From Brumimicrobium glaciale (lineage in GTDB: Bacteria > Bacteroidota > Bacteroidia > Flavobacteriales_D > Crocinitomicaceae), in the NCBI RefSeq assembly GCF_004152935.1, contig NZ_SETE01000007.1:1-64000 (forward strand): a stretch of DNA of 64,000 nt. Direction: 5' to 3'. Of the stretch, positions 8,476 through 17,565 are shown piece after piece. The notes below the pieces were generated by a model that did not search any database, was not told the DNA's origin, and was given only the letters and a program-made list of their open reading frames with translations. The translations under genes and the position numbers were made by a program. Position 1 is the stretch's first letter. The number at the start of each line of letters is the position of its first letter.

Positions 8476-10092
8476 TTATTTTACCATCACCTTAGGTGCT
8501 GCATTGATAATTTCTTCTGAAGCGTTGCTTTCAAAAGTTTCAAAGTTTTTCACAAATGCTTGTGCTAACTCGTTCGCTTTTTTGTCAAATGCTGCTTTGT
8601 CTTCCCAAGTGTTTTTTGGATTTAAAATTTCAGCAGGAACATCTGGACATGAAGTTGGCATACTTAATCCAAAAACATCATCTGTTATGAAATCTACTTT
8701 ATCCAATTCACCTGTTAAAGCTGCAGTGATTAAAGAACGCGTATATTTTAATTTCATTCTTGATCCTGTTCCGTAAGCACCACCAGACCACCCAGTGTTG
8801 ATTAACCAAACATTCACATCATTTTGCTCAATTTTACTTCCTAGCATTTCTGCGTATTTTGCTGGATGTAAAGGCAAGAAAGGCGCACCGAAACAAGCTG
8901 AAAATACAGTTTGTGGCTCAGTAATTCCTGCTTCCGTTCCAGCAACTTTTGCAGTATATCCAGAGATAAAGTGATACATCGCTTGACCTGGAGTTAACTT
9001 AGAAATTGGAGGTAAAACACCGAATGCATCACATGTTAAGAAGAAAATATTTTTAGGCTCGTTTCCTTTTGAAGGAACCATAATATTATCGATATGATCA
9101 ATAGGGTAAGATACACGTGTATTTTGAGTGATTTTATCACATTCGTAATCTGGAGTTGAAGATTCACCGTGGAAACCAACGTTTTCTAACAACGCTCCAA
9201 ATTTAATAGCATCAAAAATTTGTGGTTCTTTTTCAGCAGATAAATCTATGGTCTTAGCATAGCATCCACCTTCAAAATTGAACACACTTCCGTTAGCTGC
9301 CCAACCATGCTCATCATCACCGATTAAACGACGATTTGGGTCAGAAGATAAAGTTGTTTTTCCTGTTCCTGATAAACCAAAGAAAACTGCTGTATCACCA
9401 TCTTCTCCAACGTTTGCTGAACAGTGCATTGAAAGTACATTTTTCTCATGTGGAAGAACGAAATTCAATACAGAGAAAATTCCTTTTTTAATTTCACCTG
9501 TGTAACCTGTACCTCCAATAATGATCATTTTCTTTGTAAAATCAATTACAGCGAAATTAGATTGTCTTGTTCCGTCAATCTCTGGATCAGCTAAAAAGTT
9601 TGGAGCAGCTACGATATGCCATTCCGGTACAAAATTTTCGATTTCTTCATCTGTTGGACGCAAAAACATATTGTGTGCAAACAAACTTTGCCAAGGCAAT
9701 TCTGAAACAACACGAATATTCATTCTGTAATCATCATCAGCACAAGCATAAGAGTCTCTTACATACATGTCTTTCCCCGTAAGGTAAGCTTTCATTCTGT
9801 TGTAAAGAGCATCGAATTTTTCAACGTCAAATTTCTTGTTAATCTTGCCCCACCAGACAGCTTTTTCTGTTTTTTCATCACAAACGATGAAACGATCTTC
9901 TGGTGATCTACCTGTAAATTTTCCAGTGTTAACAGAAATTGCTCCTGAATCTGTCATTACTCCTTCTCCTAGAAGAATTGTATCTTCTACTAACTCTGCT
10001 GGACTCATGTTCCAAAAAACATTTCCTAGGTTGTCTAATCCTATGTCCGACTTTAAATTGGTATTCGAACCTCTTTTACCAAATTCATTCAT
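8476..10092 (-). CDS. pckA: Phosphoenolpyruvate carboxykinase (ATP)
   Basis: Converts oxaloacetate and ATP to phosphoenolpyruvate, CO2 and ADP, the entry step of gluconeogenesis. The kinase-1a (P-loop) motif GLSGTGKTTLSSDP lies near residue 240, and the metal-binding kinase-2 motif follows as LIGDDEHGW. At 538 residues the protein is full length for the ATP-dependent family. It is monocistronic: a promoter (-7 box at 10126-10133) lies upstream and a strong terminator downstream. Confidence 0.97.
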   Translation of the reverse strand: MNEFGKRGSNTNLKSDIGLDNLGNVFWNMSPAELVEDTILLGEGVMTDSGAISVNTGKFTGRSPEDRFIVCDEKTEKAVWWGKINKKFDVEKFDALYNRMKAYLTGKDMYVRDSYACADDDYRMNIRVVSELPWQSLFAHNMFLRPTDEEIENFVPEWHIVAAPNFLADPEIDGTRQSNFAVIDFTKKMIIIGGTGYTGEIKKGIFSVLNFVLPHEKNVLSMHCSANVGEDGDTAVFFGLSGTGKTTLSSDPNRRLIGDDEHGWAANGSVFNFEGGCYAKTIDLSAEKEPQIFDAIKFGALLENVGFHGESSTPDYECDKITQNTRVSYPIDHIDNIMVPSKGNEPKNIFFLTCDAFGVLPPISKLTPGQAMYHFISGYTAKVAGTEAGITEPQTVFSACFGAPFLPLHPAKYAEMLGSKIEQNDVNVWLINTGWSGGAYGTGSRMKLKYTRSLITAALTGELDKVDFITDDVFGLSMPTSCPDVPAEILNPKNTWEDKAAFDKKANELAQAFVKNFETFESNASEEIINAAPKVMVK

Positions 10093-10125
10093 GATTTTAA
10101 TTTTTACGTTGGGCTTTATATTCTA

Positions 10126-10158
10126 CAAATTTAAACGATATTAATCGCATACTCTCAA
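10126..10158 (-). promoter_or_regulatory. Putative pckA promoter
   Basis: On the minus strand, TTG (10156-10158), 22 nt, then TAAATTTG (10126-10133), which fits the Bacteroidota TTG-N17-23-TAnnTTTG consensus. The -7 box is 33 nt ahead of the pckA ATG. Confidence 0.6.
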
Positions 10159-10203
10159 TATATTATTTATTTTATTCACAATGTCATTTTAAAAGTTGAA
10201 AAC

Positions 10204-10602
10204 CTATGATTTATAAGTTCTTAAATACTTAATTAACAAGGTTAACCAACCAAATATTAGAATCAATCCTCCTATTGGAGTAATTGGTCCTATAAATTTA
10301 TTTATTTCTAGTCCTGCAACAGGAAATAATACCAAAGCGAATATTGATCCTGAAAATAAAATAGTTCCTATTAAAATAGCCTTGTATTGAAAGCCTATTT
10401 CGAAATCAAATTTGTGTGCAATTCCTGCAATAGCTAGTGCCCCAATACCATTATAAAGTAAATAACTTGTTCCTGTAGCGAAACTATTAATTTGATCTTT
10501 CTCAACACCTATTGTCTCCAAATAGTGCGCTCCCATTGCTCCTAGTATAATTCCAAGGACAATAAAAATTAATCCGATCAGTATAAATTTCTTATCATTC
10601 AT
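10204..10602 (-). CDS. DUF423 family small membrane protein
   Basis: A 132-residue protein with four hydrophobic segments, matching the DUF423 (YgdD-like) family: the N-terminal LGAMGAHYLE and the central YNGIGALAIAGIAHK resemble the conserved GAFGAH and MYH/LA regions. Inner-membrane location is expected; function is unknown. It is the last gene of the bamD-to-recN operon, its start overlapping the recN stop by 8 nt. Confidence 0.8.
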   Translation of the reverse strand: MNDKKFILIGLIFIVLGIILGAMGAHYLETIGVEKDQINSFATGTSYLLYNGIGALAIAGIAHKFDFEIGFQYKAILIGTILFSGSIFALVLFPVAGLEINKFIGPITPIGGLILIFGWLTLLIKYLRTYKS

Positions 10603-12238
10603 TCATCAAGTTCTTAGCATTCATTAAAGCGGCTTCATTTACTTTACTACCACTCATTAATTTTGCGATTTCTTCAACTCTCTGTTCGTTATCTAAACGA
10701 CTCAAATATGTTTTTGTAATGCCTTTTTCATCATTTTTCTTAACCAAAATATGATCTGTTCCTTTACTTGCTACTTGCGGAAGGTGAGTAATTGCCATTA
10801 ACTGCATGGTTTCTCCCATTTTCTTTAAATGTTCCCCAATCTTTTGTGCAACTTCTCCAGAAACTCCTGTATCTATTTCATCAAAAATAACTGTTGGTAA
10901 TTGTTGCTTTTGAGACAATAAATATTGAATTACCAGCATTAATCTAGATAATTCTCCACCAGAAGCTGATTTCTCAATCACTTGTGGTGTCATTCCTTTA
11001 TTAGGTGCAAAATAAAGTGAAATATCATCCGTTCCTGATTCTCCTAATTCAACCGTTTCAAAATCAAAACGAATAGTTGCTCCCTCAAGTTTCAATTGAT
11101 TTAGTAATTCAGCGACTTCTTTTTCAAGTTTCTTAGCTACTTTCTTTCTTGCAACAGATAAATTATCAGCATATTTTAATGCTTTTGAATTTACTTGTTG
11201 AAGTTCAACATTCATTTCCTCTATTCGTTCATCAATTTGTCCTGAATCTTCAACTTCTTTAGAAAGTGAAATGAATAATGCCAACAGTTCTTCTTGAGAA
11301 TTCAAATTGTGCTTTCGCATAGCTGAATTATAAGCATCTAGTTTATTGATGTACTTATTCAATGTTTCAGGCTCCAGAGTCATATCAGTCAAATCGTCTT
11401 CTGCATTGGCTGCGATATCGTTCAACTCTAATTTTACAGATTGAATACGAACAATTAACGCTTGCACCTTTGGATCGCTAATATTTGCATTTTTGGTGAT
11501 CTTACTTAACGCATTAATTACTCCTTCTTCTTCGTCATTCACTAAATGAGCAATTAACTGATAAGCAGACTTTATTTCTTCAAATTGCTCACCTCTCTCT
11601 ACCTCTGCTTCTATGGTTTCGTAATCTAAATCCTTTAAATTTAATTTTGTCAATTCCTCTAATTGAAAGGAATTAAACTCATGTTCTAATTCTAATCTGG
11701 ATTTACTTTCTTCTAATTTTTTAATTTCTCTTTTTAAAGTTCTTGCTGAACCGTAAACGGATTTCAATAAATTTAAAGTAGCACTGTTTTCTGCTATAAC
11801 ATCCAAAATAGATCTTTGGAAAGCAGTGTCTTTTAATGCTAATGTATGATGTTGAGAGTGAATGTGAATTAAACCTTGGGTCAATTCTTTTAAAACATTC
11901 AATTGAACTGGAGTATCATTAATGAAAGCACGCGACTTTCCTTTTGCGTGAATTTCTCTTCTAATGATAGTTTCAGATTCTAAATCTAAATCATTCAATT
12001 TGAAAAAATCCGCGTATAACGTTTCATCAATATTGAAAACTGCTTCTACAATCGTCTTCTTTTCTTCGTCTCTAATTACAGAATAATCTGCTCGTTCGCC
12101 TAAGATAAGCTTTAGCGCTCCAAGCAAAATAGACTTTCCTGAACCTGTTTCACCAGTGATTACAGTGAATCCACTTTTTAAATCAAGTTGTGCATTTTCA
12201 ATTAATGCAAAGTTCTTTACTGATAATCGCTTTAGCAT
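10595..12238 (-). CDS. recN: DNA repair ATPase RecN
   Basis: SMC-like ATPase acting in recombinational repair of double-strand breaks. Residues 1-60 hold the N-terminal half-ATPase with Walker A GETGSGKSI, residues 150-380 are coiled-coil-rich, and the C-terminal half-ATPase carries the signature SASGGELSRLML and Walker B VIFDEIDTGVSG. The 547-residue length is normal. The start overlaps the DUF4835 stop by 1 nt, and the same gene order (coaBC, DUF4835, recN) is familiar in Bacteroidota. Confidence 0.96.
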   Translation of the reverse strand: MLKRLSVKNFALIENAQLDLKSGFTVITGETGSGKSILLGALKLILGERADYSVIRDEEKKTIVEAVFNIDETLYADFFKLNDLDLESETIIRREIHAKGKSRAFINDTPVQLNVLKELTQGLIHIHSQHHTLALKDTAFQRSILDVIAENSATLNLLKSVYGSARTLKREIKKLEESKSRLELEHEFNSFQLEELTKLNLKDLDYETIEAEVERGEQFEEIKSAYQLIAHLVNDEEEGVINALSKITKNANISDPKVQALIVRIQSVKLELNDIAANAEDDLTDMTLEPETLNKYINKLDAYNSAMRKHNLNSQEELLALFISLSKEVEDSGQIDERIEEMNVELQQVNSKALKYADNLSVARKKVAKKLEKEVAELLNQLKLEGATIRFDFETVELGESGTDDISLYFAPNKGMTPQVIEKSASGGELSRLMLVIQYLLSQKQQLPTVIFDEIDTGVSGEVAQKIGEHLKKMGETMQLMAITHLPQVASKGTDHILVKKNDEKGITKTYLSRLDNEQRVEEIAKLMSGSKVNEAALMNAKNLMNE

Positions 12239-13140
12239 TAGTCAAGTATTTCTTGGTATTTTGATGAATTTGCTGGGTCTAACCTTTTTAAGGTATTGAC
12301 CACATCAACTTTTTCTTTTCTATCTCCGTCAGCATAAACTCCTTTCAACTCATCTCTTTTCGCTTGGATAAAGTTGAGCACATTTACTGATCCTGGACGG
12401 GAACTATTTACCGTTAATAATTTATTTAAAGCATTAGAAATATTTACTCTTGCCAATCCTTGATCTTTGTATAAATTATCTAATCCATCTCTATGGTATT
12501 CATAAAAACAATCTCTTAAAGGTGTGAAAAGTTCTTGCAAGGCATTGTCAATTAACCAATATCTATTTTTCCTTCCTTTTTCACTAGCTCTCCAACCTAG
12601 TCCACCACCACTTTGGGCAAGAGTAACAATATTTTGTGCTTTAGCGAAATACGGATCACCTGCCCTTAAAGAAAATGAATCTGCATCTAAGCCAATGATA
12701 TAATAAGCGTAAAATGATAAAACGGAAGCTAAATTACTACTGAATTGATTCTCTGTAAATAATATTTGAGCATTTCGTTGGAAAGTAAATCCAACATCCT
12801 GATCTAAAAAATTGAATAAAGTCGTATTATAAGTAGAATTGTAAACAGGTCTTGTTGCTTGAACTTGAAGTGATGCTTCATAAGATCCAGTTCCACTCAC
12901 TTTTGTAATTGAAATTTGAAAAACACAATTAATTCGTTCTTCTACTTCATATTCATCTTTTGTCCATGCTGTATTATTCATTAGCTCAAAAACAGCTTGC
13001 TCTAAACCTGCGAATATTTCTTGTTCAGTAGTTGTTATATCCAATGCAGGATCTGAAACAACATTCACTTGACAGTTTAATTCTTGCGCTGAGGCAAGTG
13101 AAAAGATGAATAAGGTTAATATGGTGAAAATGTATTTCAT
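12238..13140 (-). CDS. DUF4835 family exported protein
   Basis: A 300-residue protein with signal peptide MKYIFTILTLFIFSLASAQ. Its position between coaBC and recN, and motifs such as ELNCQVNV and the internal LRAGDPYFAKAQNIV, identify the Bacteroidota DUF4835 family. Molecular function is not known; the export signal places it in the periplasm or outer membrane. It overlaps coaBC by 4 nt (ATGA) and recN by 1 nt, so all three should be translated from one mRNA. Confidence 0.85.
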   Translation of the reverse strand: MKYIFTILTLFIFSLASAQELNCQVNVVSDPALDITTTEQEIFAGLEQAVFELMNNTAWTKDEYEVEERINCVFQISITKVSGTGSYEASLQVQATRPVYNSTYNTTLFNFLDQDVGFTFQRNAQILFTENQFSSNLASVLSFYAYYIIGLDADSFSLRAGDPYFAKAQNIVTLAQSGGGLGWRASEKGRKNRYWLIDNALQELFTPLRDCFYEYHRDGLDNLYKDQGLARVNISNALNKLLTVNSSRPGSVNVLNFIQAKRDELKGVYADGDRKEKVDVVNTLKRLDPANSSKYQEILD

Positions 13141-14336
13141 TTCTTTAATTTCATTAGATAATCCAATATATTATTGGCAACAACTTTCTTTGAAGATAAC
13201 TCAAATTTAGTGGTTTTATTGTTGAAGTCCAACAAGGTAATCTTATTTGTATCGTGTCCAAATCCAGCACCCTCATCTTCAAGGGAATTTATAACGATTA
13301 AATCTAAATTTTTCTTCTTGAGTTTCTCTGCACCATATTCAATTGCATTGTTGGTTTCTAAAGCGAATCCAACTAGAAATTGTTTATCGGTTTTTAATCC
13401 TCCAATGGTTTTTAGTACATCAGGATTTTTAATCATTTCGATATTCATAATATCGGAAGATTTTTTAATTTTTTGTTCTGCTATAGATTTTGGTCGATAA
13501 TCAGAAACTGCTGCTGCAAAAATTCCGCCTGTACAATTTGAAAAATGTTTGGTAGCTGCTGATAGCATTTCCTCCGCTGTTTTTATATCAATTCGGGTGA
13601 GATTTTTATGATGAACCTCGCATTGTGTTGGACCAGCTATCAAAATCACTTCTGCTCCTCTTTCCAATAGACTTTCAACAAGAGCGAATCCCATTTTTCC
13701 TGTAGAATGATTTCCAATAAAACGAACAGGATCGATGGCTTCATATGTTGGTCCAGCAGTCACTAAAACTTTGTGACCAAGCATAGCATTAGAATTCCGG
13801 AAAAATGATTCCAATTCTTCAACGATAGTTTCGGGTTCAGCCATTCTCCCTTTCCCGATTAACCCGCTTGCTAAAAAACCTTCTTCAGCTGGAATAATCT
13901 TAACGCCATGTTTTTCAAGTTTATTTAAATTGTCGGTCGTTGTTTCATGCGAATACATGTCTAAATCCATTGCTGGTGCAACGATAACAGGACATTTTGC
14001 AGAAAGATAAGTAGCGGTTAATAAATTATCGCAAAAACCATTTGCTATTTTAGCCAAAGTATTTGCTGTTAATGGAGCCAAAACCATAACATCTCCCCAT
14101 GCACCCAATTCTACATGATTGGTCCATTCTCCATTTTCCTTATTCCAGAAATTGATGTGAGCAGGATTTTGCGATAAGGTGGATACAGTTAGTGGTGTTA
14201 TAAAATCAGAAGAGGCAGAAGTTAAAATACATTTAACTTCTGCCCCTTTTTGTTTTAATATTCTAATCAAAAACGCAACTTTATACGCTGCAATACCTCC
14301 AGAAACTCCAATAAGAATGCGTTTTCCTTTTAGCAT
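13137..14336 (-). CDS. coaBC: Bifunctional phosphopantothenoylcysteine decarboxylase / phosphopantothenate-cysteine ligase
   Basis: Catalyses two successive steps of coenzyme A synthesis: ligation of cysteine to 4'-phosphopantothenate, then decarboxylation to 4'-phosphopantetheine. The N-terminal flavoprotein (CoaC) half begins with GVSGGIAAYK and contains the PAMDLDM substrate motif; the C-terminal CoaB half contains VLVTAGPTYEAIDPVRFIGN and HSTGKMG. Length of 399 residues is typical. It sits between the omega-like gene and DUF4835 in one operon. Confidence 0.96.
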   Translation of the reverse strand: MLKGKRILIGVSGGIAAYKVAFLIRILKQKGAEVKCILTSASSDFITPLTVSTLSQNPAHINFWNKENGEWTNHVELGAWGDVMVLAPLTANTLAKIANGFCDNLLTATYLSAKCPVIVAPAMDLDMYSHETTTDNLNKLEKHGVKIIPAEEGFLASGLIGKGRMAEPETIVEELESFFRNSNAMLGHKVLVTAGPTYEAIDPVRFIGNHSTGKMGFALVESLLERGAEVILIAGPTQCEVHHKNLTRIDIKTAEEMLSAATKHFSNCTGGIFAAAVSDYRPKSIAEQKIKKSSDIMNIEMIKNPDVLKTIGGLKTDKQFLVGFALETNNAIEYGAEKLKKKNLDLIVINSLEDEGAGFGHDTNKITLLDFNNKTTKFELSSKKVVANNILDYLMKLKK

Positions 14337-14346
14337 TTTGAGTTAA

Positions 14347-14664
14347 TTACCCTTCAATTGCACGTATAGAAAGCTCTCCTCTTTCGAATTCGTCTATTGC
14401 CATAGCCGCTGGCTTAGGTAAACGTTCGTAAAAACGAGAAATTTCTATTTGCTCTCTATTTTCGAAAATCTCTTCAAGATTATCTGTAGTAGATGCAAAT
14501 TCCGCAAGTTTTTGTGTTAATTCTTCTTTTAAATCAACATTAATTTGATTTGCACGCTTTGAAAGCATTACAATAGACTGATAGATATTTTCAGTTCCTT
14601 TTTCTAAATCAACTGTATCTCTAGTAATTGTTGAACGTTCTGCCCTACTATTTTTAAAGCTCAT
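14347..14664 (-). CDS. RNA polymerase omega-like subunit (Bacteroidota type)
   Basis: A 105-residue protein that fits the Bacteroidota RpoZ-like family: it begins MSFKNSRAERSTITRD, has the core ENIYQSIVMLSKRANQIN, which parallels the omega segment of helix 1, and lies directly between bamD and coaBC, its usual place in this phylum. Omega promotes assembly of RNA polymerase by binding the beta-prime subunit. It is 17 nt from bamD and 10 nt from coaBC. Confidence 0.85.
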   Translation of the reverse strand: MSFKNSRAERSTITRDTVDLEKGTENIYQSIVMLSKRANQINVDLKEELTQKLAEFASTTDNLEEIFENREQIEISRFYERLPKPAAMAIDEFERGELSIRAIEG

Positions 14665-14681
14665 ATTTATAAAAAATTATA

Positions 14682-15674
14682 TTAACTATTGAGTAATTCC
14701 TTTTCTGCTCGTTTTTGATAAGTCTTTGCTTTTTCAAGTAATTCTGAGTCAGGATATTTTTTGGCAAAGTTATCAAATCTTTTCAATGTTTCCTCAAGAT
14801 AATATACTTTTTTCTGTTCTGATGTAGAACGAGACATTTCGTAAGCCTCAGCAATATCTTTATAGGCATATTGCTCTGCTACAAATATTAATTCTTGCGC
14901 TAAATTTTCGTTGTATTTTACAGTTCTTTTTTCATAAGATTCGCCATCAAATAACGAACTGTATTTGGCATAAGTTTCCATTGCATCCTCAACGCGTTCT
15001 TTCTTTTTATCGAGTATACTGCGCATTGCCAATTCATAATAGTTTCTGAATTGGATAAATGCTGCTTCTTTTAGATAAACTGAACGTGGATAATCTTCTA
15101 TAAAAGATTTAGATGCTGCTACTGCTGCTCTATTTTGCTCCATTTTATCATATAATTGAACGGACTCAAACTTTTTAGTTTCTAACTTAAATCTTAATCT
15201 GTCCATTGTTCGGTTACAAGAGTCAATGAGTTCACTCTCTGGGTAACGTTGAACAAAAAGTTGCAAATCATTAAGTGCCAATTCTGTTTCTTCCTGATCT
15301 AAAGAAACGGAAGGACTATTTTTTACAGAACAAATTGCTGTCATAAACAATGCTACCTCTGCATTATCACTAAAAGGATAACGCTGTGAGAATTGATTAT
15401 AGTAATAACCAGCCATATAATAATCGCCTACTTCAAAATAAGATTGAGCGATTCTATAGTAAGCTACTTCTCCTTTATCGGTTTTTGGAAAGCGTTGATA
15501 AATTTGCTCATATAAAGTAAGTGCTTTATTGTAAGTTCCTTTGTCATACATGCGATTGGCGTGTATAAACTTTTTATCGTAATCATCTCCCTTTACGATT
15601 TTTTGATAATCACTGCAAGAGAATAAAGCACTCATCAATAGCGCTACGGAAAGTATTTTAAAAATCATTTTCAT
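14682..15674 (-). CDS. bamD: Outer-membrane protein assembly factor BamD
   Basis: A TPR lipoprotein of the BAM complex, which inserts beta-barrels into the outer membrane. Residues 1-21 are a lipoprotein signal ending in ALFSC; several TPR-like repeats follow (for example YNKALTLYEQIYQRFP and YYMAGYYYNQFSQRYP). At 330 residues it is longer than the proteobacterial protein but normal for Bacteroidota. A second ATG at 15668 is an alternative start. The -7 box ends only 5 nt before the ATG, so the mRNA may be leaderless. First gene of the operon running to DUF423. Confidence 0.92.
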   Translation of the reverse strand: MKMIFKILSVALLMSALFSCSDYQKIVKGDDYDKKFIHANRMYDKGTYNKALTLYEQIYQRFPKTDKGEVAYYRIAQSYFEVGDYYMAGYYYNQFSQRYPFSDNAEVALFMTAICSVKNSPSVSLDQEETELALNDLQLFVQRYPESELIDSCNRTMDRLRFKLETKKFESVQLYDKMEQNRAAVAASKSFIEDYPRSVYLKEAAFIQFRNYYELAMRSILDKKKERVEDAMETYAKYSSLFDGESYEKRTVKYNENLAQELIFVAEQYAYKDIAEAYEMSRSTSEQKKVYYLEETLKRFDNFAKKYPDSELLEKAKTYQKRAEKELLNS

Positions 15675-15679
15675 CGCTG

Positions 15680-15711
15680 CAAAAGTATAATTTTTATGCC
15701 TTGAAAAGCAA
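15680..15711 (-). promoter_or_regulatory. Putative promoter of the bamD-coaBC-recN operon
   Basis: On the minus strand, TTG (15709-15711), 21 nt, TACTTTTG (15680-15687). Fits the Bacteroidota consensus. The -7 box ends 5 nt before the bamD ATG. Confidence 0.6.
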
Positions 15712-15769
15712 TTTTTAATAGAGTTTAACTAAAAGTGTGTGTTTAATTACGTTTTAACACCTCTTTTAT

Positions 15770-16056
15770 TGTTACATGTTGATCTCGTAGCGTCGATTCT
15801 TGAGCCCCGACGGAAATGGAAATCTTATTGAAATCGAATGCACAACGACCAAGCAGAACAAGCGACCTGCGGAAGCTCTGTTTATGCTTGAATGTCGTGT
15901 GGCAATGCGAGGAGATAAATTGGAATTGTAGGCGGATAAGGATCCCAAATATTCTAGAATTGAAATTTTATTTGATTATTCCTTTATATATGGTGCAAAC
16001 CACGATTCAAAACACAACTTAAAAACAGGTGAATATGTTAAATCTCATGATTTATA
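15770..16056 (+). pseudogene. Possible decayed coding remnant ahead of the endonuclease gene
   Basis: The region has a more coding-like composition than its surroundings. One plus-strand frame reads SPDGNGNLIEIE, continues to RPAEALFMLECRVAMRGDKLEL, stops at TAG, and goes on in the same frame as ADKDPKYSRIEILFDYSF to a stop at about 16054-16056. The open part split by a stop suggests a broken gene, but I cannot name the family. A chance open frame is a real alternative. Confidence 0.3.
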
Positions 16057-16111
16057 AGAAATTGAGTTAAAATAATTTCTTTTATTTTCTAAAAACAAAT
16101 AGTTTAGCACC

Positions 16112-17071
16112 ATGAAGAATATATATCGTACGCATTATCTAGTTGCAATGTTGACTTTTTTTAGTCTCCAAACATTACTAGCTCAAATTCCACCTGGTTA
16201 TTATACTCCAGCGGATGGACTCAGTGGCACAGCTTTAAAATCAGCTTTAAATAACATCATTAAAGGACATGTAGAATTTCCTTACTCAAGCGGAGGAACT
16301 GATGTTTGGGATATTTTAAAGGATACTGATAAAGATCCAGCGAATTCAAACAATGTTATTTTATTGTATACAGGTTGGTCTGTTAATGGTCCACAAGAAT
16401 ACGGTGGAGGAAGTGGATGGAATCGTGAACATGTTTGGGCTAAATCTCATGGAGACTTCGGAACTTCTATAGGACCTGGGACTGATGTTCATCATTTAAG
16501 ACCGTGCAATATTCAAGTAAATGGAGCAAGAGGAAACATGTGGTTTGGAAATGCAAGTACTCCTCATTACGAAGGAGGAACTGCAACAGGTAATTTCTAT
16601 GACACAGGACAGCATCTTTGGCAACCTAGAGCTGAAGTTAAGGGAGATGTTGCCAGAATGATTTTTTATATGGCAACTCGTTATGAAGGTCAAAATGGAG
16701 AACCAGATTTGGAGGTAATCGATTATTTACCAGCTAATAATAGTACGAATGATCCTGTTCATGCTTTGCTTTCCGATTTATTAGCTTGGCACCTTGAAGA
16801 CCCTGTAGATAATTGGGAACGCAATAGAAATAACATTATCTATTATGATTATCAACAAAACAGAAATCCTTTTATTGATAATCCTGCTTATGCTGATTTA
16901 ATTTGGGGAGAAGGAACGACTTCATCTATCGCTTATGAATTGAATAATCAACCAAAGGAATTACTTAAAATTATAGACTTGACAGGAAGAGAAGTTAAGG
17001 CTAAATCCAACACTGTATTGATTTATATTTACTCTGACGGAAGTCGTGAAAAGAGGGTAAACTTAGATTAA
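16112..17071 (+). CDS. Secreted endonuclease I family nuclease
   Basis: A 319-residue extracellular nuclease of the endonuclease_1 (EndA/Dns) family, which cuts DNA non-specifically. Signal peptide residues 1-25 end at LLAQ. The catalytic region contains WNREHVWAKSHGDF, TDVHHLRPCN and NMWFGN, with the His and Asn metal ligands of the beta-beta-alpha-Me fold. The last 50 residues (from ELNNQPKELLKIIDLTGRE onward) resemble a type A type IX secretion sorting tail, so export by T9SS is likely. A role in nutrient scavenging is inference. It stands alone. Confidence 0.88.
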   Translation: MKNIYRTHYLVAMLTFFSLQTLLAQIPPGYYTPADGLSGTALKSALNNIIKGHVEFPYSSGGTDVWDILKDTDKDPANSNNVILLYTGWSVNGPQEYGGGSGWNREHVWAKSHGDFGTSIGPGTDVHHLRPCNIQVNGARGNMWFGNASTPHYEGGTATGNFYDTGQHLWQPRAEVKGDVARMIFYMATRYEGQNGEPDLEVIDYLPANNSTNDPVHALLSDLLAWHLEDPVDNWERNRNNIIYYDYQQNRNPFIDNPAYADLIWGEGTTSSIAYELNNQPKELLKIIDLTGREVKAKSNTVLIYIYSDGSREKRVNLD

Positions 17072-17251
17072 TCAAATTTATAAAAAATCATAAAATACTA
17101 GCAGCTAGAGTTCCAATTCGAATATTTATAGTAATTTAAATTCACATTATTAACGTTGCGTGGTTTTCAGAGGATAAGAAACTAATTAATAATATGTTTT
17201 TTATCTATTTAAATCTCGTAATAATTACTCACTATTTAAAAACTATTTATT

Positions 17252-17416
17252 ATGCTTAGATTATCGATTGGATTAATTGTTGTTGCTATTATTGCAGCTA
17301 TTTTTGGATTTGGAGGAATTGCAGCTGGAGCTGCTGCTGCTGCTAAAGTTGTATTCTTTATTGCGGTAGCATTAATTGTACTCAGTATAATTTTCGGAGG
17401 ATTCAGAAAAAGCTAG
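17252..17416 (+). CDS. DUF1328 (YtjA-like) small membrane protein
   Basis: A 54-residue gene with ATG at 17252. The protein is two hydrophobic helices: MLRLSIGLIVVAIIAAIFGF then, after a Gly/Ala-rich turn with five alanines in a row, a second helix ending IIFGGFRKS. This is the DUF1328 pattern (inner-membrane micro-protein of unknown function, often stress-linked). A strong terminator follows at 17440. It is probably monocistronic. Confidence 0.85.
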   Translation: MLRLSIGLIVVAIIAAIFGFGGIAAGAAAAAKVVFFIAVALIVLSIIFGGFRKS

Positions 17417-17439
17417 TATTAAGCATAAATATTTATTAA

Positions 17440-17469
17440 AGACGCAATTAAATTGCGTCTTTTTTTTTG
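17440..17469 (+). terminator. Rho-independent terminator after the DUF1328 gene
   Basis: AGACGCAATT paired with AATTGCGTCT (17440-17449 and 17451-17460, with the inner pairs probably open), followed by nine T. Strong and close to the stop at 17416. Confidence 0.88.
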
Positions 17470-17565
17470 TCTAAACTCAATCAAAACAGAACATGATTCA
17501 AATCATAAAATGTCCCTAAAAGTAGTGCTAACTTTCCAGCTTGAAATAATTTAAAAGGAAAGTAC

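Noticed and set aside
16040-16111. Promoter of the endonuclease gene
   Set aside because: TAGTTTAG just before the ATG does not match TAnnTTTG at the last two positions and no -33 TTG is placed correctly.
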